Notes: generated by a model not told the origin, from the sequence alone. Shown: positions 1 to 12,677, counted from the stretch's first letter. The stretch: 64,000 nucleotides of DNA from Heterobilharzia americana (GCA_944470555.2 OX104129.1:51493998-51557997); one strand, 5' to 3'. A program made the numbers and translations.

Positions 1-658
1 AAAGTGCAAACCTACCTCCACTGGATTATTGGCATTCTTCTTCTCTTTTAGAATAGAAGTATTAAAAGTCATGTCAAATAGGAACAACATTTGAAAACTG
101 ACTTCCTGAATAGGTTCAGATAAAATACTTTCATCATCCAGGTCACCATAATTCCATCTGATTCAGCGTTTAGCTATGCCACTTTGACATCGGAGTGATC
201 ATTATGCAGAAACCTGCTTCCTTCCTTAGTAAATACCATGAAAATTTGTATCTAGCCCTTAGAAGGGCAGATCGGTTAATTCGCCTCTTTGAGATGAACT
301 ATCAGTGATGAACATGAGCCCAAAGAAGTGAGATATTGATTTTGTATTCATATCAGCTGATTCCAGTTTGTGGATGGATTCGACCGATATGTATGATTTC
401 CAGTTGCTCACTACCATTAATAGTACGCATCGTCTAACTTCTCTGCTTAAAGTGTTTCTGAAAATTCCAGATTAGATTGTTTATTTAACATAGCATGAAG
501 GGACACAGTACAATTTGATGGATGACATTTCAAGCACAATTCGTCGCACATGTTTATATAAAAGTAATAGTATGACGTCCTAACTTCCGTTATATAGTCC
601 AAAGGTTCTTCGTTCTCTTATCTAAAAAGTAGTACAAACTTTTTGGTTATCCACACTG

Positions 659-828
659 TGTGATTAATCACTCCTGTTACATGTATTAGGTGTTGATTGA
701 ATGAACAAAGATTCTGTGATCAGTCTCCCCTCCACCTCCAATATAGCTAGGTGGAAGGAGTGATTGATCACAGAATTTTTGTTCATTCAATCAACACCTA
801 ATACATGTAACAAGAATGATTTATCACA
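659..828. repeat. Long imperfect palindrome (64-bp arms, 42-nt loop)
   Basis: The left arm 659-722 is the reverse complement of the right arm 765-828 with about four mismatches. The arms include the 18-mer AACACCTAATACATGTAA on the right side. The 42-nt loop (723-764) also folds, CTCCACCT against AGGTGGA. It could be an inverted duplication of one half, a foldback element, or a miniature transposon. A diverged copy of the right half lies near 50468-50555, so the unit is dispersed. Confidence 0.8.
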
Positions 829-854
829 AAGTGCAGATATCCAGAGAATTTGTA

Positions 855-960
855 TAGGTGAGCGCTGCTGCGACCAGTCATAGGAAGAAAATTCTGTCCA
901 GTGCTCCCAGGTTTTCAGTGGTCTTCCAGCTGATGTCAGTCTGTGGTATATACCATCTTG
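855..960 (+). repeat. Remnant of a hammerhead-bearing repeat
   Basis: The stretch from about 862 to 906 has the layout of a hammerhead: CGCTG, then a CTG-rich core segment (CTGCGAC), an AGTCATAGGA stem II region, GAAAA, and CTGTCCAGTGC as cleavage site plus closing strand. The outer strands (GCGCTG and CAGTGC) can largely pair. The core is mutated: CUGANGA is not intact and GAAAC is GAAAA. It differs from the Sm-alpha copies elsewhere in the window and may be a second hammerhead repeat family. The family assignment is inference. Confidence 0.45.
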
Positions 961-1637
961 AAATCGATAAATTTCAAACCCTTTAAACAAGATGATACTT
1001 TCGTGCTGATAATGCATTCCCTAAAACACGTTGTGAGATTCGGTTTTAGATTAGACTGTTGACTACAGCTTACAGTGATACGAAATCATATACTTGCTGA
1101 ACGATGTTTTGGGTACTATTTGATTTCTTCCAATCGTATCACAGTAATCCAACAGATTTTAACCATATTTTATGGTCCGCAAGGTTTTCGTTCTTCATTT
1201 TCAGTATTGGTAATAATAATTAAAATTTACATATATCTGCAACGTGTGGCAAATCACCCGTTTGCATGCGTGATGAGGAACCAGTGCAACCAGAGCAATA
1301 GACGAGCTTTTTAGATTACTTAGCAGGGTCTTTTGTTCTATATTTTTCAAACATTTCGCTCGCTCATATCTTATCTTACTCTAGTCGGTCAATTTGACCT
1401 ACCAATTTGACCTTCAAGTCATTAACTAGTGACTGAAGGACTAGATTTTCATGCCTAATTAAATCTGCAGGGCGTTTCGAAGCACAAAGTTTGCAGGTCT
1501 AACTGCCTTTTTCGCCAGCATTGTGAAAAATTCCATGTAAGATTTTCCTGCTTCAGTTTTTGAAAAGCATCAAAACAGAGGTTTATAATCCCTTCTTATT
1601 TATTTTAAAAATAGTACTAATATTATTTGATTTATGG

Positions 1638-1785
1638 TGGCTAGCGGTGAGATCCAAGACTAGTGTCTAGTTTTATTTGGGATTACTAATATGCATAACA
1701 TCAGGTGCTGGTGTTCTGGCTGAAACTCGAACCCAACGTCCTCCGCTTCAAACACGAAAGCATGATCCACTGTACTACTACGCAA
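1638..1785 (-). repeat. Sm-alpha-like SINE remnant
   Basis: The plus strand begins TGGCTAGCGG and later carries CTCGAACCCAACG, a box B-like motif read on the minus strand as CGTTGGGTTCGAG. Between them lies a decayed hammerhead segment (minus strand TCCCAAATA followed by CTTGGATC). The order, hammerhead 3' end then tRNA-like head in reverse, is the same as at 6052, 14966 and 55798. The core is too mutated to expect cleavage. Confidence 0.65.
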
Positions 1786-4189
1786 GGCACGAGGGACACC
1801 TCTTAAGTACCCTTTCTTTTTCTCACATCTTTAATTAAGATGAATAGCAATAATGACAGCGGATCGTAGTTTCACAGTACTCAGTATCCTTATCACGTAA
1901 CATTCTAGACCAACAGTTACTTGAATGATTTAACTCACCTGCGGAGTATTGTTAGTAGCATGAAGACACTTCCAACGCTCAGTGTTGATACCCGTTGACA
2001 AGTAGTATGAACAAGAATTTCAAATACAATTATAAGCAATAAATTACACAAAATGTATTGTTTGGTGGTTTAGCGTTTTCTAAAAGTAGTCAAGGTTGAA
2101 AAAGAGCCCAATCCATACTTTACAGAATATCTGAAAGAAAAGATATTAACGTAAGGCAGGGAATCTTCACAGATGGCTTAAACTGTCATGAAAAGCATTC
2201 GTAAATGATATATCTCCTGTGTATATGGGTTGTATCATTGCCTACATTAAGTGCAGGTATCAGCTAGTGATTATTTCCTGCATTTGTTTACCAGTAAACC
2301 TAGATTGAGATATAAATATTTACCCCTGAAGTGTAATACTGACTCTTCCAGAACACTGTTTACCTTTGAATAACTTTAATCACTGGAAAACATAATTTTA
2401 TTCCTTAACAAAACTGCTGATCTTATAATACTGTATCTCTGTTTGGTCTCACTTTCTACTCTGTCAAACGTCCGGTGACTTGAACCAATGACATTTTGTG
2501 TGAGATCGTATACGGTGAATGTGTATTTTGCATTCATAAGATACTATGTTATCGGATTAGAAAAAATATTCCAGTAAGAAGAAATCGAATCATTTTTTAT
2601 TACAGGACAGTGCCATGTAGAGACTGTAAAATGACTAGGAGGCAATACAAGGTTATCTTCCTCTGGATTTAGACTTTTGAGTAACGTACTCCATCGATAC
2701 CAAAATGAGCTAAGCCCAGTGCATTGATGTCTCGCACTAAGGATTTTACGACAGCTTCTGTATTAAAATTAATGGCGTAAAACTTTTAAGGAAACTAGCT
2801 TACTATACGGATTGATCGTAATCCAGTTTCAGAAATGGGTTTCCGTTCTCACAGTTAACAAATATCCAATGAAGAAAATAATGTCATCGGTCGACATACA
2901 CATATTTATCTTTTCTCACCCCAAAACTGATAAATTATTCAGCATGCATAATTTGGCTTTAGCGGATATAACACAGAGTTGCCTAATTTACTGATAATTA
3001 CCTATCGATAACGGGAAATAACTTCAAAGTGTTAGTTTTTTGAAGGCTAAGAAAAGCATTCGGTACCAAATAATAAACTCCTTGTCTGAATTCTATCTAC
3101 AGTAATAATAATACATATTGCAAAGCATCTTACTGTTCTACACATCAAACGGAGAAAATAAGTAAAAGTTCCTTTTTTTAACATATTCCACAAAATAACA
3201 ATTTCCAGACATGGAAATTATAATCATAAAAGTATCCAAATCATTTATGAGTCAAAAAAGACTAGTCAATTGGAAAAAAGGTTCCGAAGTGAGCCTTATT
3301 TACCTTGATGTTCTGCACTATTCTATTCATGTTACAGATAATCAATATTCCAGTCTTAACCACGTGCATTGCGATGGTTAATGAAGACTAGACAGTATTT
3401 TTCGATGAACAAAAAAAGAGAAGTGAAATTCCATTAATGCAGTATACAGATGTATGAATGTATATCTAATGCTTTTGCAGCCTACCAATCGCTTTTAGTC
3501 TATAAATGAATAGTCAAAACAAGATAAAACAGCAAGTTGCAATTACTTATGCTAACGGCTGTCATTTTTATGATGTGCACATGTTGTTATGCATCAAAGA
3601 TGTAATCTCTTCCCTCAAAGTTAACAGAAAAAATAACCATAGAAAGATCAGCAATGGGGTGTTTATCAAGTTCTGTGATAAAAATCTCAATTCGATCCAA
3701 TACATTTGATAGATCACTTAGTTCCTTACTAATTCATAATTTTCAAATATTTTCCGCTGTTTTAAAATTTGTTGACACAGAATAAGTATATCTTTCATTC
3801 AAAAAAGTTACATCGGTTAAAAACTTTAGTTTGCTGTAATCAGCAAGATTACTTGCGTAACATAAGATGCCGAGCTTTGACCTGTGTAGTAAGTGATGAC
3901 ACACTACCTGACTTAAATAAGATAAAATATTCATAAATTAAAGAACTATGTCTAAATTCTTTTCAGTGTATTACAGTAAATTGACTTAATGCAAAAGTAC
4001 GTTACATCGTTAACTGCTATGAAAATATTTGACCGTGTCCCTACACTTTTGGAGATTTTTTCATTTGTTACTTATGAAGACATTATAAATATAGTGACGG
4101 TTTATTAATTGGTGAGAAACAATATATAACCAACCACATACATCAAGGGTTTTTAGTGACAAACTGATACTCTCTGAAGGAGACGCAAC

Positions 4190-4310
4190 TACGACTTGGT
4201 GGCTCAACGCTTAACTCTTCAGTCTGTCAAGTGGTAGGTTCTGGGTTTGAATCTCATTAGAAGAATCTTTATCATGGTGCAGGGAAGTCCTGCTGATGGA
4301 TCTTAAAAAA
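4190..4310 (+). repeat. tRNA-derived SINE remnant
   Basis: The sequence contains TGGCTCAACGCTTAAC, resembling a pol III box A, followed about 30 nt later by GGTTCTGGGTTTGAATCTC, resembling box B. Downstream, CCTGCTGATGGATC could be a decayed hammerhead core. This resembles the head of the schistosome tRNA-derived repeats. It is not a tRNA gene, because no cloverleaf arms close around it. Confidence 0.5.
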
Positions 4311-5966
4311 TTAGAGTTTGCATTATGTATTCACCCACATAATCTGAATGTGATTATGGATAATATCAAAGCGTCCGTACAAGCGATGCAACAAATTTTA
4401 CTGAATGTGCTTTTGAATATCATCATCCAGGAAGACCCGAAGTTCTGATGGCGATCGAATTACGTCCTTTTATGATGAATTAGTTAGGATAAGGGACAGA
4501 GGATTTTGCGGGTAAGCTATTTGTAACACATATAGTGAAATTCAGCACCACCCTGTAATACCTCTTAAAGTCACAAACCCAGCTGATTAGTTACAAATGG
4601 CAAGTAAGTCATCTTCTACATTTCACTACTGCTGGCTACTGAAATAACTACAGGTTGAAAGTGTTTGGGTACATGGTTGGCAAAAAGTGGACCCCCAGAT
4701 AAAAAATTAGTGGCAAAACCATCTTTTAGGTCATCGTTCCAATAGCTTATGAGTACTTGAATGAGTTATCCTTGAGTCCATTGAATATTCGCAGTAAACG
4801 AATGAGGATCTTAGCTAAGTTCTACATTGATAAACCAATATATGGGATGAATAAGTGGAATTCAAACTCGTATGTCTTTAAATGTAACTATTATTAAGAA
4901 TGACTTTTAAGCCCCACCTCACTAAATTATGAGGAATGAGCTAATTAAACTCCACTGGAATATTCACTTCGTTTTCCTCGATGATATCATGATGACATTT
5001 GAAAGTGACTACCAAAAGGATTCTCAATGAATATTTTCGTCATCACTGTTCACGTTTCAGCAATTATTAATTTGATGATCTCAGAGCTATCCACAAAGCC
5101 ACTGAATTTCTGTGACAGCTGTTTAAGCAGTGGATTTATGTTGCTCATGCAGTTGGTTGTAATTAACATTCTAAAAGGTGTAGAAACACTGACGTAATAA
5201 AATTAAATTCAGAAGAATATTAACGATATACATATGACGACATAATATTAAATAGTTGCAAAGAATATATAATACGTTTTAGCTGTGAACTAGGGTTTGG
5301 AAACGGGAGTACTTTCATCAATATGAACTTCATATTCACAGATGCTTGATAAAAGAACCCCACATTAATGCATCAAAAATACATTACTGTCATGAAAATA
5401 TATTTTATATTGAATTCGTTCGGTCCTGATTATACTTGACAGCTGAAACTGAAGCTAATCGAACCTCATTTCAGACAGCCTAAGTGAATATTGAATTCAG
5501 ATATAGAACACTCGGTGAAGAAAGTAAGACTGTCACTGGCATTATATGAAGAAACTGGGTTATGTGTTACTCATGTCAGCTCAGTGTATTTTCGTAAAGA
5601 CGATAACAGCTGCAATATGATTATGTCGTAGGAAGGATAACTGTAACTAACCTAAGAAACCTCAATAACTCCCTATTCCAAAACCACAGGTTTGAGTTGT
5701 GAAGGTGAGTTAAAGGTTTCCAGATGGTGTCTTTAAGATGTTAGGAATCATTGCCTTGAAGTCTTTAGTCAGCTGGTTGAGAATGGCTGAAATTGTCGTA
5801 TGCATATGCGCACTCTATCCTGTAAACTTCCATGTCTCAGTTCGTTCCCCTCTTATGTCCCTGCGTCTCATTTTTAATTTAATTTGTTTTTGTCCGGTTA
5901 TTCTCCCAGTGACGTTGCTAAGTGTTGCAGCCTGAACTAAGGCACCCTGTGTAAGATTCTAAAACA

Positions 5967-6002
<36 letters not shown>
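5967..6002. repeat. AT dinucleotide microsatellite
   Basis: A run of alternating A and T is broken by a single C. It sits about 50 nt before the hammerhead-type repeat at 6052. Confidence 0.9.
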
Positions 6003-6051
6003 CTTAATGTAAGGAACATTTAAAAACCTTGCGTATCATAGTGGTCAATCA

Positions 6052-6205
6052 TGGCTAGCAGTGGAATCTAGGGTGTGTTCTCTCCTGTTTGGGTTTCTTC
6101 AGCTGAATAGACCTGCATTCCCAATGTGCTGCTGTTCCCCTACAATTCGAACACAACATCTATCGCTTCGGATGCCAGAGCGTTATCCACTTAGACAAAT
6201 TACCG
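6052..6205 (-). repeat. Sm-alpha-like SINE copy with decayed hammerhead
   Basis: The plus strand begins TGGCTAGCAGTGGAATCTAG, the reverse complement of the 3' flank of the Sm-alpha hammerhead. Further on, ACAATTCGAACACAACATC is a diverged box B and GTTATCCACTTAGA a box A-like segment. On the minus strand the core reads CTGAAGA with GAGAA where GAAAC is expected, so two of the conserved blocks are changed. It lies in the sense-opposed direction relative to the host gene. Confidence 0.7.
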
Positions 6206-7059
6206 ACAACAAGAGACAGAAAGCAGTAATAACAACCTCGATGAATCTTCTATTAGATATTAGCAAGCTATATTGGAATTACTATTTGATTTATATGTGT
6301 GAAAAAACCATCGATATCTTATGATTTCAACATAAAAATTTGGCAGTAGTAATGGGTGAATTTGATTATTTCAAGAAGATTAAAGGACATATCCAAATAA
6401 GTCTATATAAACGTTATCTGCATCTGAATTGACATTCCGACTGAACCCCTCTCTAGGTGAGACTGAATAGTTCAATTCAACGACTAGAACTAACATTTTA
6501 GTAGGATTGATGGTACTATTGATTTATTAGAGCGAGCTATGACATCAGACCGATAGGTGACTGAAGAAATACTCAATTATAAAAATATTCCGGTGCCTAG
6601 CATCGATACTGTCATATCAGAAATAATACGAATTCTGGGCTAGTCAGCTGTTATGAGGAAGACTGAGGAAGACTGAATGACCCACATATAGAAAGGGATA
6701 AAAGGTTGGTTTGTCCCATGTAACAAGCCTTTATGCTAAGATACCAATAAATATGACTTTAGTGGCAAGCATAAGTCAGTTAAATATCAACTCACAAATT
6801 GCAAAACAGAACTAAGGTGTTGGTTAATGAGATCACACTGAGAGTACTGTTGTGTCTGACCTCCATTGTCTTCACGTTTCTTCAAAAAATATATCGACTA
6901 GCAGTAGCGATGAGATCACTGATAAGCCCAATCTTAGCAGATATATTTACGGGTAGCTGAAGATAAATTACCTTAAAAAAATTTAATCAAAATTACAAGA
7001 AATGGTGATGATATTTTGGCGAGACACTTATCACGTTGAAATCGAAACGCATAGTTCCA

Positions 7060-7280
7060 AGGTCAGAACAGTAATTAAGGTTTAATTTAATGGTTAGGCA
7101 GTTTCAGTTTTATAGTACCTAGTGTCCAACTATTTGAGGAAGAGTTCTCAACTAGTATTCGCATTCCTTAAAAATAGCATACAGTGATACAGTATAATTT
7201 ACTTGATGAAAGCTTGAACTGGAATTATAGGTCAAAATGTTGTCGGAGTGATCACACAACTTTTGAAATCGTACTTTTCC
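7060..7280. repeat. Dispersed repeat, copy 1
   Basis: This shares a run of matching blocks with 49755-49985 and 63900-63995, including CCTAGTGTC, ATAGCATACAGTGATACA, TATAATTTAC, a T-G-A-T-G-A block and TCACACAACTTTTGA. No coding potential is visible. I do not recognise the family. It could be the tail or LTR of a larger retroelement. Confidence 0.7.
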
Positions 7281-8321
7281 CAACCAATAGCCGATAAACA
7301 CTTTCAAACTATGTGGTCACAATTGTTATTACAATTTTTAAGACGGCTAGTGTACTGACCTATTGTTTCATATTCGTAGCAGTATAGATTATGGTTAGAA
7401 TATGGTGCATATTACGCTTCATGTTAATGTTTTACAGCCGGTTCAGATTGAGAAATGCTGCAACAGAAGTAATAATTGAAACCCAATAAAAGATATACTT
7501 ACATATCGGTTTGAAGAACAAGGAGCTGATAACACTAAGATAGATGGATAACTACTTTTCTTTGAACTATAGAGTTATCATTGCAACGATACAAATGACT
7601 GCCTAAGCCTTATATATTGATGATTTATAATAATCCTGGTTCTGAAAAATGGCCAACAGAAACTAATCTGTGTCACATACTAAACTAATAAAATACATAC
7701 ATGTTAATACGAAGTCTGTTTATTTTCTTAGACATATAGATTACTTAATTTATGCTATAAATCTTTCCTCCGCTGATAGTCTTCACATATCCACTTAAAA
7801 CGGAGTTGGCATAATGTAAACAATTTCTTTACTTCATAAAACATTTAAATTTTACAGAATAAAATGCTTATAATGCTTTCGCCATAAATGTTTTTTGCTT
7901 AAAGATGTTCTTCAATTCATGAAGACCTTTACAATGTACCAATATCAGTCAATGAAGTGCTAAAAATTAACTAAAAGTAGACGGGTATTGTTTTAGATTT
8001 ATGATTTGTTGATACCTTTAAACTTTTTGCTTCATTTCTGGTTGGATCATGGCTCGTATTCTCGTAGTCGTGGGTATGCCTTTAAATGGACAGTGAGATT
8101 AAATAATGGTACTTGGGTCTTTCTGGTTCACTTTATATTTCGGTATCATCTGTGGTCTTTGTCTTTTCCAACTCGTTTTTGAGTTACATGTCAAAACTTT
8201 TCTGCTTTATGGTCATTAAATTTAGGTGATGAATTATCACTGAAGTAAGTGATTTTGATGCTAAGTGTTCAAGTAATTCCTATAGTACACCTAATATTCC
8301 TTCATTTCTGTTTCTGTTTAG

Positions 8322-8777
8322 CAAGAGGAGAAAGTCCGAATGTTGCAGATCAAGCTTGATGCTGTCGAAGATGATTTATTGCAGAGCAGATCGATTTCAA
8401 ATCATCTACTGAATACGTCGTCAAGAAGCAAATATATTAATGAAGATGATGACGGAATCGAAGAGAGTGAAGAACATTTTTGTTCTGATGAAAGTAATCC
8501 TGAGTTAATGAATAAACAAGCATCAGATGGTGAGGTAGAATTAGAGAATGATTCAGTTATTGTCCATGAAAATAAACATGCAAAGAAAAGGAAACCGAAC
8601 GAGTCTTCCTTGAGATTGATCAATCGTTCAAGGTGCATCTCCCAACAAGACTGGAATTCATATGAAGACAGAATAAAAGAACTCACAGATGAAATTGAAG
8701 AAGTTCGACAGGAGTTAGCTCGTGCTAAGGAAAGAGAGATTATTAATGAAGAGCATATAACACGTCTATCCGGCACG
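8322..8777 (+). CDS. PPFIA: Liprin-alpha exon: end of N-terminal coiled coil
   Basis: This is the first exon of the liprin-alpha homologue that I can recognise: 456 nt, 152 codons, phase 0 at both ends. The acceptor is a pyrimidine-rich tract ending TTTAG at 8321; the donor is GTAGGT at 8778. It starts QEEKVRMLQIKLDAVEDDLL, a heptad-like segment, and ends with KEREIINEEHITRLSGT, which closely resembles the vertebrate liprin-alpha stretch QREKMNEEHNKRLSDT. Coiled-coil text resumes at about residue 103 (DWNSYEDRIKELTDEIEEV). Between them is an acidic, serine-rich insert with EDDDG, EESEEHF and a basic KHAKKRKP patch that I do not know from other liprins. In the family this region drives dimerisation and binds RIM and ELKS at presynaptic sites. 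The ATG at 8340 is internal and need not be a start. Confidence 0.92.
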
Positions 8778-11700
8778 GTAGGTTTGCATATCATATATAC
8801 TTTATCAATAATTTCTCAATACGTACCTCTTCTCCTTTTTACAACATTTTACTTCAAGAAGGTCTGCTAGAAAAGGTTTAGTTTATATGATGAGTTCCAG
8901 CATAAAATATGCAGGATTCCATTTGCCTTCAAGAGCTTTAAGAAGGTTACCGACTGATCAACACTACTGCATAGAGTGGTGATTATTGTATCTAGGTAAA
9001 CGCCTTTTGAACGGTTGGGTTTGAATTAAACTTATACTGGTTCAAAACTAAATTCAGATGGCTTATTTTTATATTTCAGTAAGTATGCTTTAACATGTGA
9101 GTTTGTCACAAATGATTTATTAGGTTTTGAATTCTCCCTAGTCACTAAATCTCTTATGCGTTTATCATCTGGATGAAAATCCTGTGATTGTTAGGTTTTC
9201 ATCAAGGTTAAGGACAAAGAAAGTGAGTAAGTAAACTTATGTTCCTTGTTTCGATAGCACTCTTTCTCCAACCTTCTTTTATTCGCACAGCCGTGTAGAA
9301 GTTTACATTAATTAGTTGCTTACACTAATAAAAACCAGGGACGTCCTACCGAGATGTACACTATAATCATTCTGGTTAGTTTCTGATACATATTTGCTGA
9401 GCAGAGTGATTCTGTTCAACTCCGATCTTTGTGAAGTAGTCATAATAGCCAAGTAATATTGAGTGGATGTAGAGTAAACAAATTGCAAAGAGGTTTCGAG
9501 ACAACCAGCAGAGTTCTCTTGAACCAGGTTTGGCTACGGTTGAAACATTAACAAGGCGTACTTGGAACCATGAAGAAACTGATGTTCCGTTGATGGTTTG
9601 AAATTGCTTTGCGAATCGTTGGAGCCACGTTATTTGCCACTGACCAGTCAAAGAATCAGTGGTAATTTGAAAGCTTTGGACAGATGTTTCTTTCTGGTAT
9701 GAGAATTCTCAGCTGCCCACACTCACGATCCTATTGGTAATCGGGCACAGGACTTTCAGGTTTCACAACCATGACGTTACCGTTGAGCCACTTAGTCAAA
9801 ATCCATTGGTTTACATTTTCCTACTTCTGAAAATTAACGAAGTAGCGTGACCTCCATTTTACACCACTGATGCGAATTTATCCCCAAGAACAACGCGGTT
9901 CGGCCCACCAGTCACGACGTCTCATCAGAAATTCATGAAATCTAATCTCAGAGCAAACATCTATAAGGACTGGACATCAGTTTAGTCTGGAAGTGACTGC
10001 AGATTTCCAATGGTTCTCCAACTTAGGTTAATGCGTGATGAATATAGAACTGAAGTCTGTAAAATCGTCACAAAACTCCAAAGTGAACTACCTTATTGCT
10101 AAGCCACTCAGACCACATGTGACCACCTGTAAGTCTGGATTTTATACACAGATTTGTCAGCCATGGGTAACCCCCCTAGCTATCTTATTCGTAGTGCTGG
10201 TCACTGAGAGAAGTTGTGAACTGATACTGATTAAAAAGATAGACGTTAGATATTTCATATCAGATATGTCGAGCTTGTTGGATAGAGATATTGTAAAATG
10301 TCGAATAATGAAGAGAAATAAAATATTTTTACATAAGTTACCGAGTGAATTTCTTCTTAACCTTAAAGTATCAATTCCTAAATTAACTGTCACACCTGAC
10401 CAACTTAGATAAGAATAGGAAAAATTCATCCTTCAGTGTCATCATATTTCCCTCAATCAGCTAGCTAAAACTTTTTATTCCCTTTAAATTGGCAGACTGG
10501 TAAGCCACAATGTCTTACCTTCAGAGTACAAAATCTTCATTTGCATTCATTATTTCATTGTCCGATGTCATTTTGTAATCTGCCCTAAAAGTATTTAATA
10601 AAGGTTTAGAGATTAAATAATTGAGCAAAACCTGTATCTTCCTAGATCATATTTGAATATAGATGAATGATCGATGTATTTTCTCATATCATAGAGAAGC
10701 TTATAAAAGATTCCCTAGGTGATTGAAGCAAAGTGAATTTTCAATCAAAGATGCTGAAGAGTAAATAAAATCGCTTACAAAGTAAATAGACTGAAACAGT
10801 AATTATTATTTATTCTTGTGTTTTTTGTTAGGAAAAATAGGCAGTATTAATAGATATACCTGTTTAAGAGTTTATTTTCCCAGCAAACATTTTTTTTTCT
10901 TGTGTAAGTGTAATTGTGTATAAATGTATGAAAGCAAGGTGAACTAGATAAGGGTAACAGGGAAAGGAAATATAACTAAAAGCAGCTGAGTTTTCTGCAA
11001 AATTTGCAGTGTCAGTGGTTTGGAACTGTTTCAATGTGAATAGTTAACAGGAAGATTGTTTGCTTAAATTACCTGGCTTTACTTCCGATTCGAGTAATAA
11101 ATCTACTCACTGTTATTCGGAAGCCATTGCAAAATGGACGTTGTTCACCATGCGTTATAAAAACGTGTACATATTCGGTACATTAGTTGTCTGTTGACAA
11201 ATTTCTAGTATTATTGAACAGTGGATGACCCACCCTAATGAAATGTTGTAGCTGCTGGTATGATATGCAGTGGACTTCTTTTCACGATGAAGAATGACAT
11301 ATTGTCTTTTTTTAGTACATTCATTTGCAGGGGTAGTAGTACTGGTTAAGTCACAGGTATCCAGTCAGATATTCTGGCCTAACACTGCTCATTATAATAT
11401 TTGGCACATAAAAACACCAGTAAATAAAAAACTAATTCGGGTGACACTAAATGAAATATTTGTCTCCGCAATTTTTCATTTCTGAAATTCGCGTAGTGTA
11501 CCTTTAGGTAATTTCCATAGTGTTTTATAAAAACGCCATAATGTAAAAGCAGCCCCTGGACATGTCATAAACTACCACCTTAATACATGCCATAACCCAG
11601 AAATATTCATTTCACCCTCAATTATCATGCCAAATTGTAAGTTTGGGTGTGTCAAATTGAGAACGAGGTAGTTTCAACAGTAATTGTGCAGGTGATAAGC

Positions 11701-12325
11701 ACCTAGGTGGTCTTCTGTGTTGATAATTTAGAGACATTCTTATCACAAATACTCTTCATATCTGAATAAAGAAATTTATTAACTTGACTGAGACATAACT
11801 TTTTAAAATGTTCAGACTAACTTTTAGTTCTAGTACGCTGTCTACGAAATATGTATTCTCCAAGCAAGAATGTCATACCGGAGCAAATGTGGTTGATGGA
11901 CAAGACTTCAAGGTAGTTGTTCATGGCAGAATAAAGTTTTCAACTGAAATCTATTCACCTTAACCTGAAAAGACAAAATGGTATAACATATGTTTATTAT
12001 TATGCCTATTGTCCTTGATATAAGATAAATAAGCGGCCCATTCACGCTCTAAGCTTAACTGGTAGGGAAAAATGACTAATATTGTAAGAAATATTAGGAA
12101 TTCAAAATGTTTTCGAAGTAAACAATATAAAATATGAGGGTCAACCTTGGAGCTGACATTCTGAGTAAAGATCTGTATCTTGAATACCGAATCAGATACT
12201 TTGGGAGTAATTTTTTTCATAACATAAAGTTCGATTTAATCATGGCAATTCCATCAGATGAAAATTCTATTATTGTTGCTAACTAAGAAGAGATAACAAA
12301 CAAAAAGTTTTCCTTTCTTCTCAAG
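8778..12325 (+). other. PPFIA: Intron of liprin-alpha (3548 nt)
   Basis: The borders are GTAGGT and CTCAAG. It contains a tRNA-like repeat remnant near 9735-9810 on the minus strand. Other open frames at 9376-9651 and 10035-10429 show no recognisable motif or splice context. Confidence 0.8.
9735..9810 (-). repeat. tRNA-derived SINE head
   Basis: The minus strand reads AAGTGGCTCAACGGTAACG, a box A-like start, then GGTTGTGAAACCTG where box B is expected. It matches the head of the repeat at 4190-4310. No hammerhead block is recognisable beside it. Confidence 0.5.
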
Positions 12326-12677
12326 GTTGATAAACTACTACAAGAATCAAATGAGCGTCTGCAAAATCACTTACAAGAGCGTATGTCAGCGCTAGAGCAG
12401 AAACAATATTTAACCAATCAGATTGAACAGACAAGGAGAGCTTTAGATTCTGCTATCAGAGAACGCGAAGCGAATATAACTGAATCAGTTTTGTGTAGAC
12501 AGCAATTATCTGAATTGGCAGCAGCTTTTCGTCATTCACAAGCTCAACTTGCAGCTGCTCACACATCAGCGTCAGCGGCACAAGCTGCAATTATGGCAGT
12601 AGTCAGAGCATCGGCTGAAAAAGCCAGTATGGAAAGACTTCAGCAACAAAATGCGGATATTTCTATTCAAAGCTCAG
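12326..12677 (+). CDS. PPFIA: Liprin-alpha exon: conserved coiled coil
   Basis: This exon is 352 nt, phase 0 in and phase 1 out. The acceptor is TTCTCAAG (12325) and the donor GTACGT (12678). It opens VDKLLQESNERLQNHLQER and continues MSALEQKQYL, almost the same as vertebrate liprin-alpha VDKLLSESNERLQLHLKER followed by MAALEDK. It directly continues the preceding exon in both frame and family order. The remainder is coiled coil rich in Q, E and R, followed by an alanine-rich segment (about residues 50-95 of the exon: LAAAFRHSQAQLAAAHTSAS). It is part of the scaffold rod that mediates self-association. This is one of the strongest exon calls in the window. Confidence 0.95.

Larger units (their letters stand above)
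1..8321. other. Sequence upstream of first recognised exon (intron or 5' region)
   Basis: I find no exon here that I can support. The next exon (8322) opens in the middle of the liprin-alpha coiled coil, so earlier coding exons must exist, either hidden here as short exons or left of the window. The stretch holds a long hairpin (659-828), several tRNA-derived or hammerhead-type repeat remnants (855-960, 1638-1785, 4190-4310, 6052-6205), an AT microsatellite (5967-6002) and one copy of a dispersed repeat (7060-7280). The remainder is AT-rich and dense in stop codons. At 4967-4990 a short plus-strand frame reads FVFLDDIM, loosely like a reverse transcriptase box, but nothing around it supports an element. 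Confidence 0.5.

Noticed and set aside
4967..5020. Plus-strand FVFLDDIMMTFES resembling an LTR-retroelement or Penelope RT catalytic box
   Set aside because: The match is a single short motif; no other RT motif lies within 300 nt in any frame and stops follow soon after.
8402..8794. Long minus-strand open frame opposite the first liprin exon
   Set aside because: It is the reverse reading of a coding exon; composition is explained by the plus-strand codons.
9376..9651. 91-codon minus-strand frame inside an intron
   Set aside because: It has no domain motif, no splice context and low-complexity flanks.
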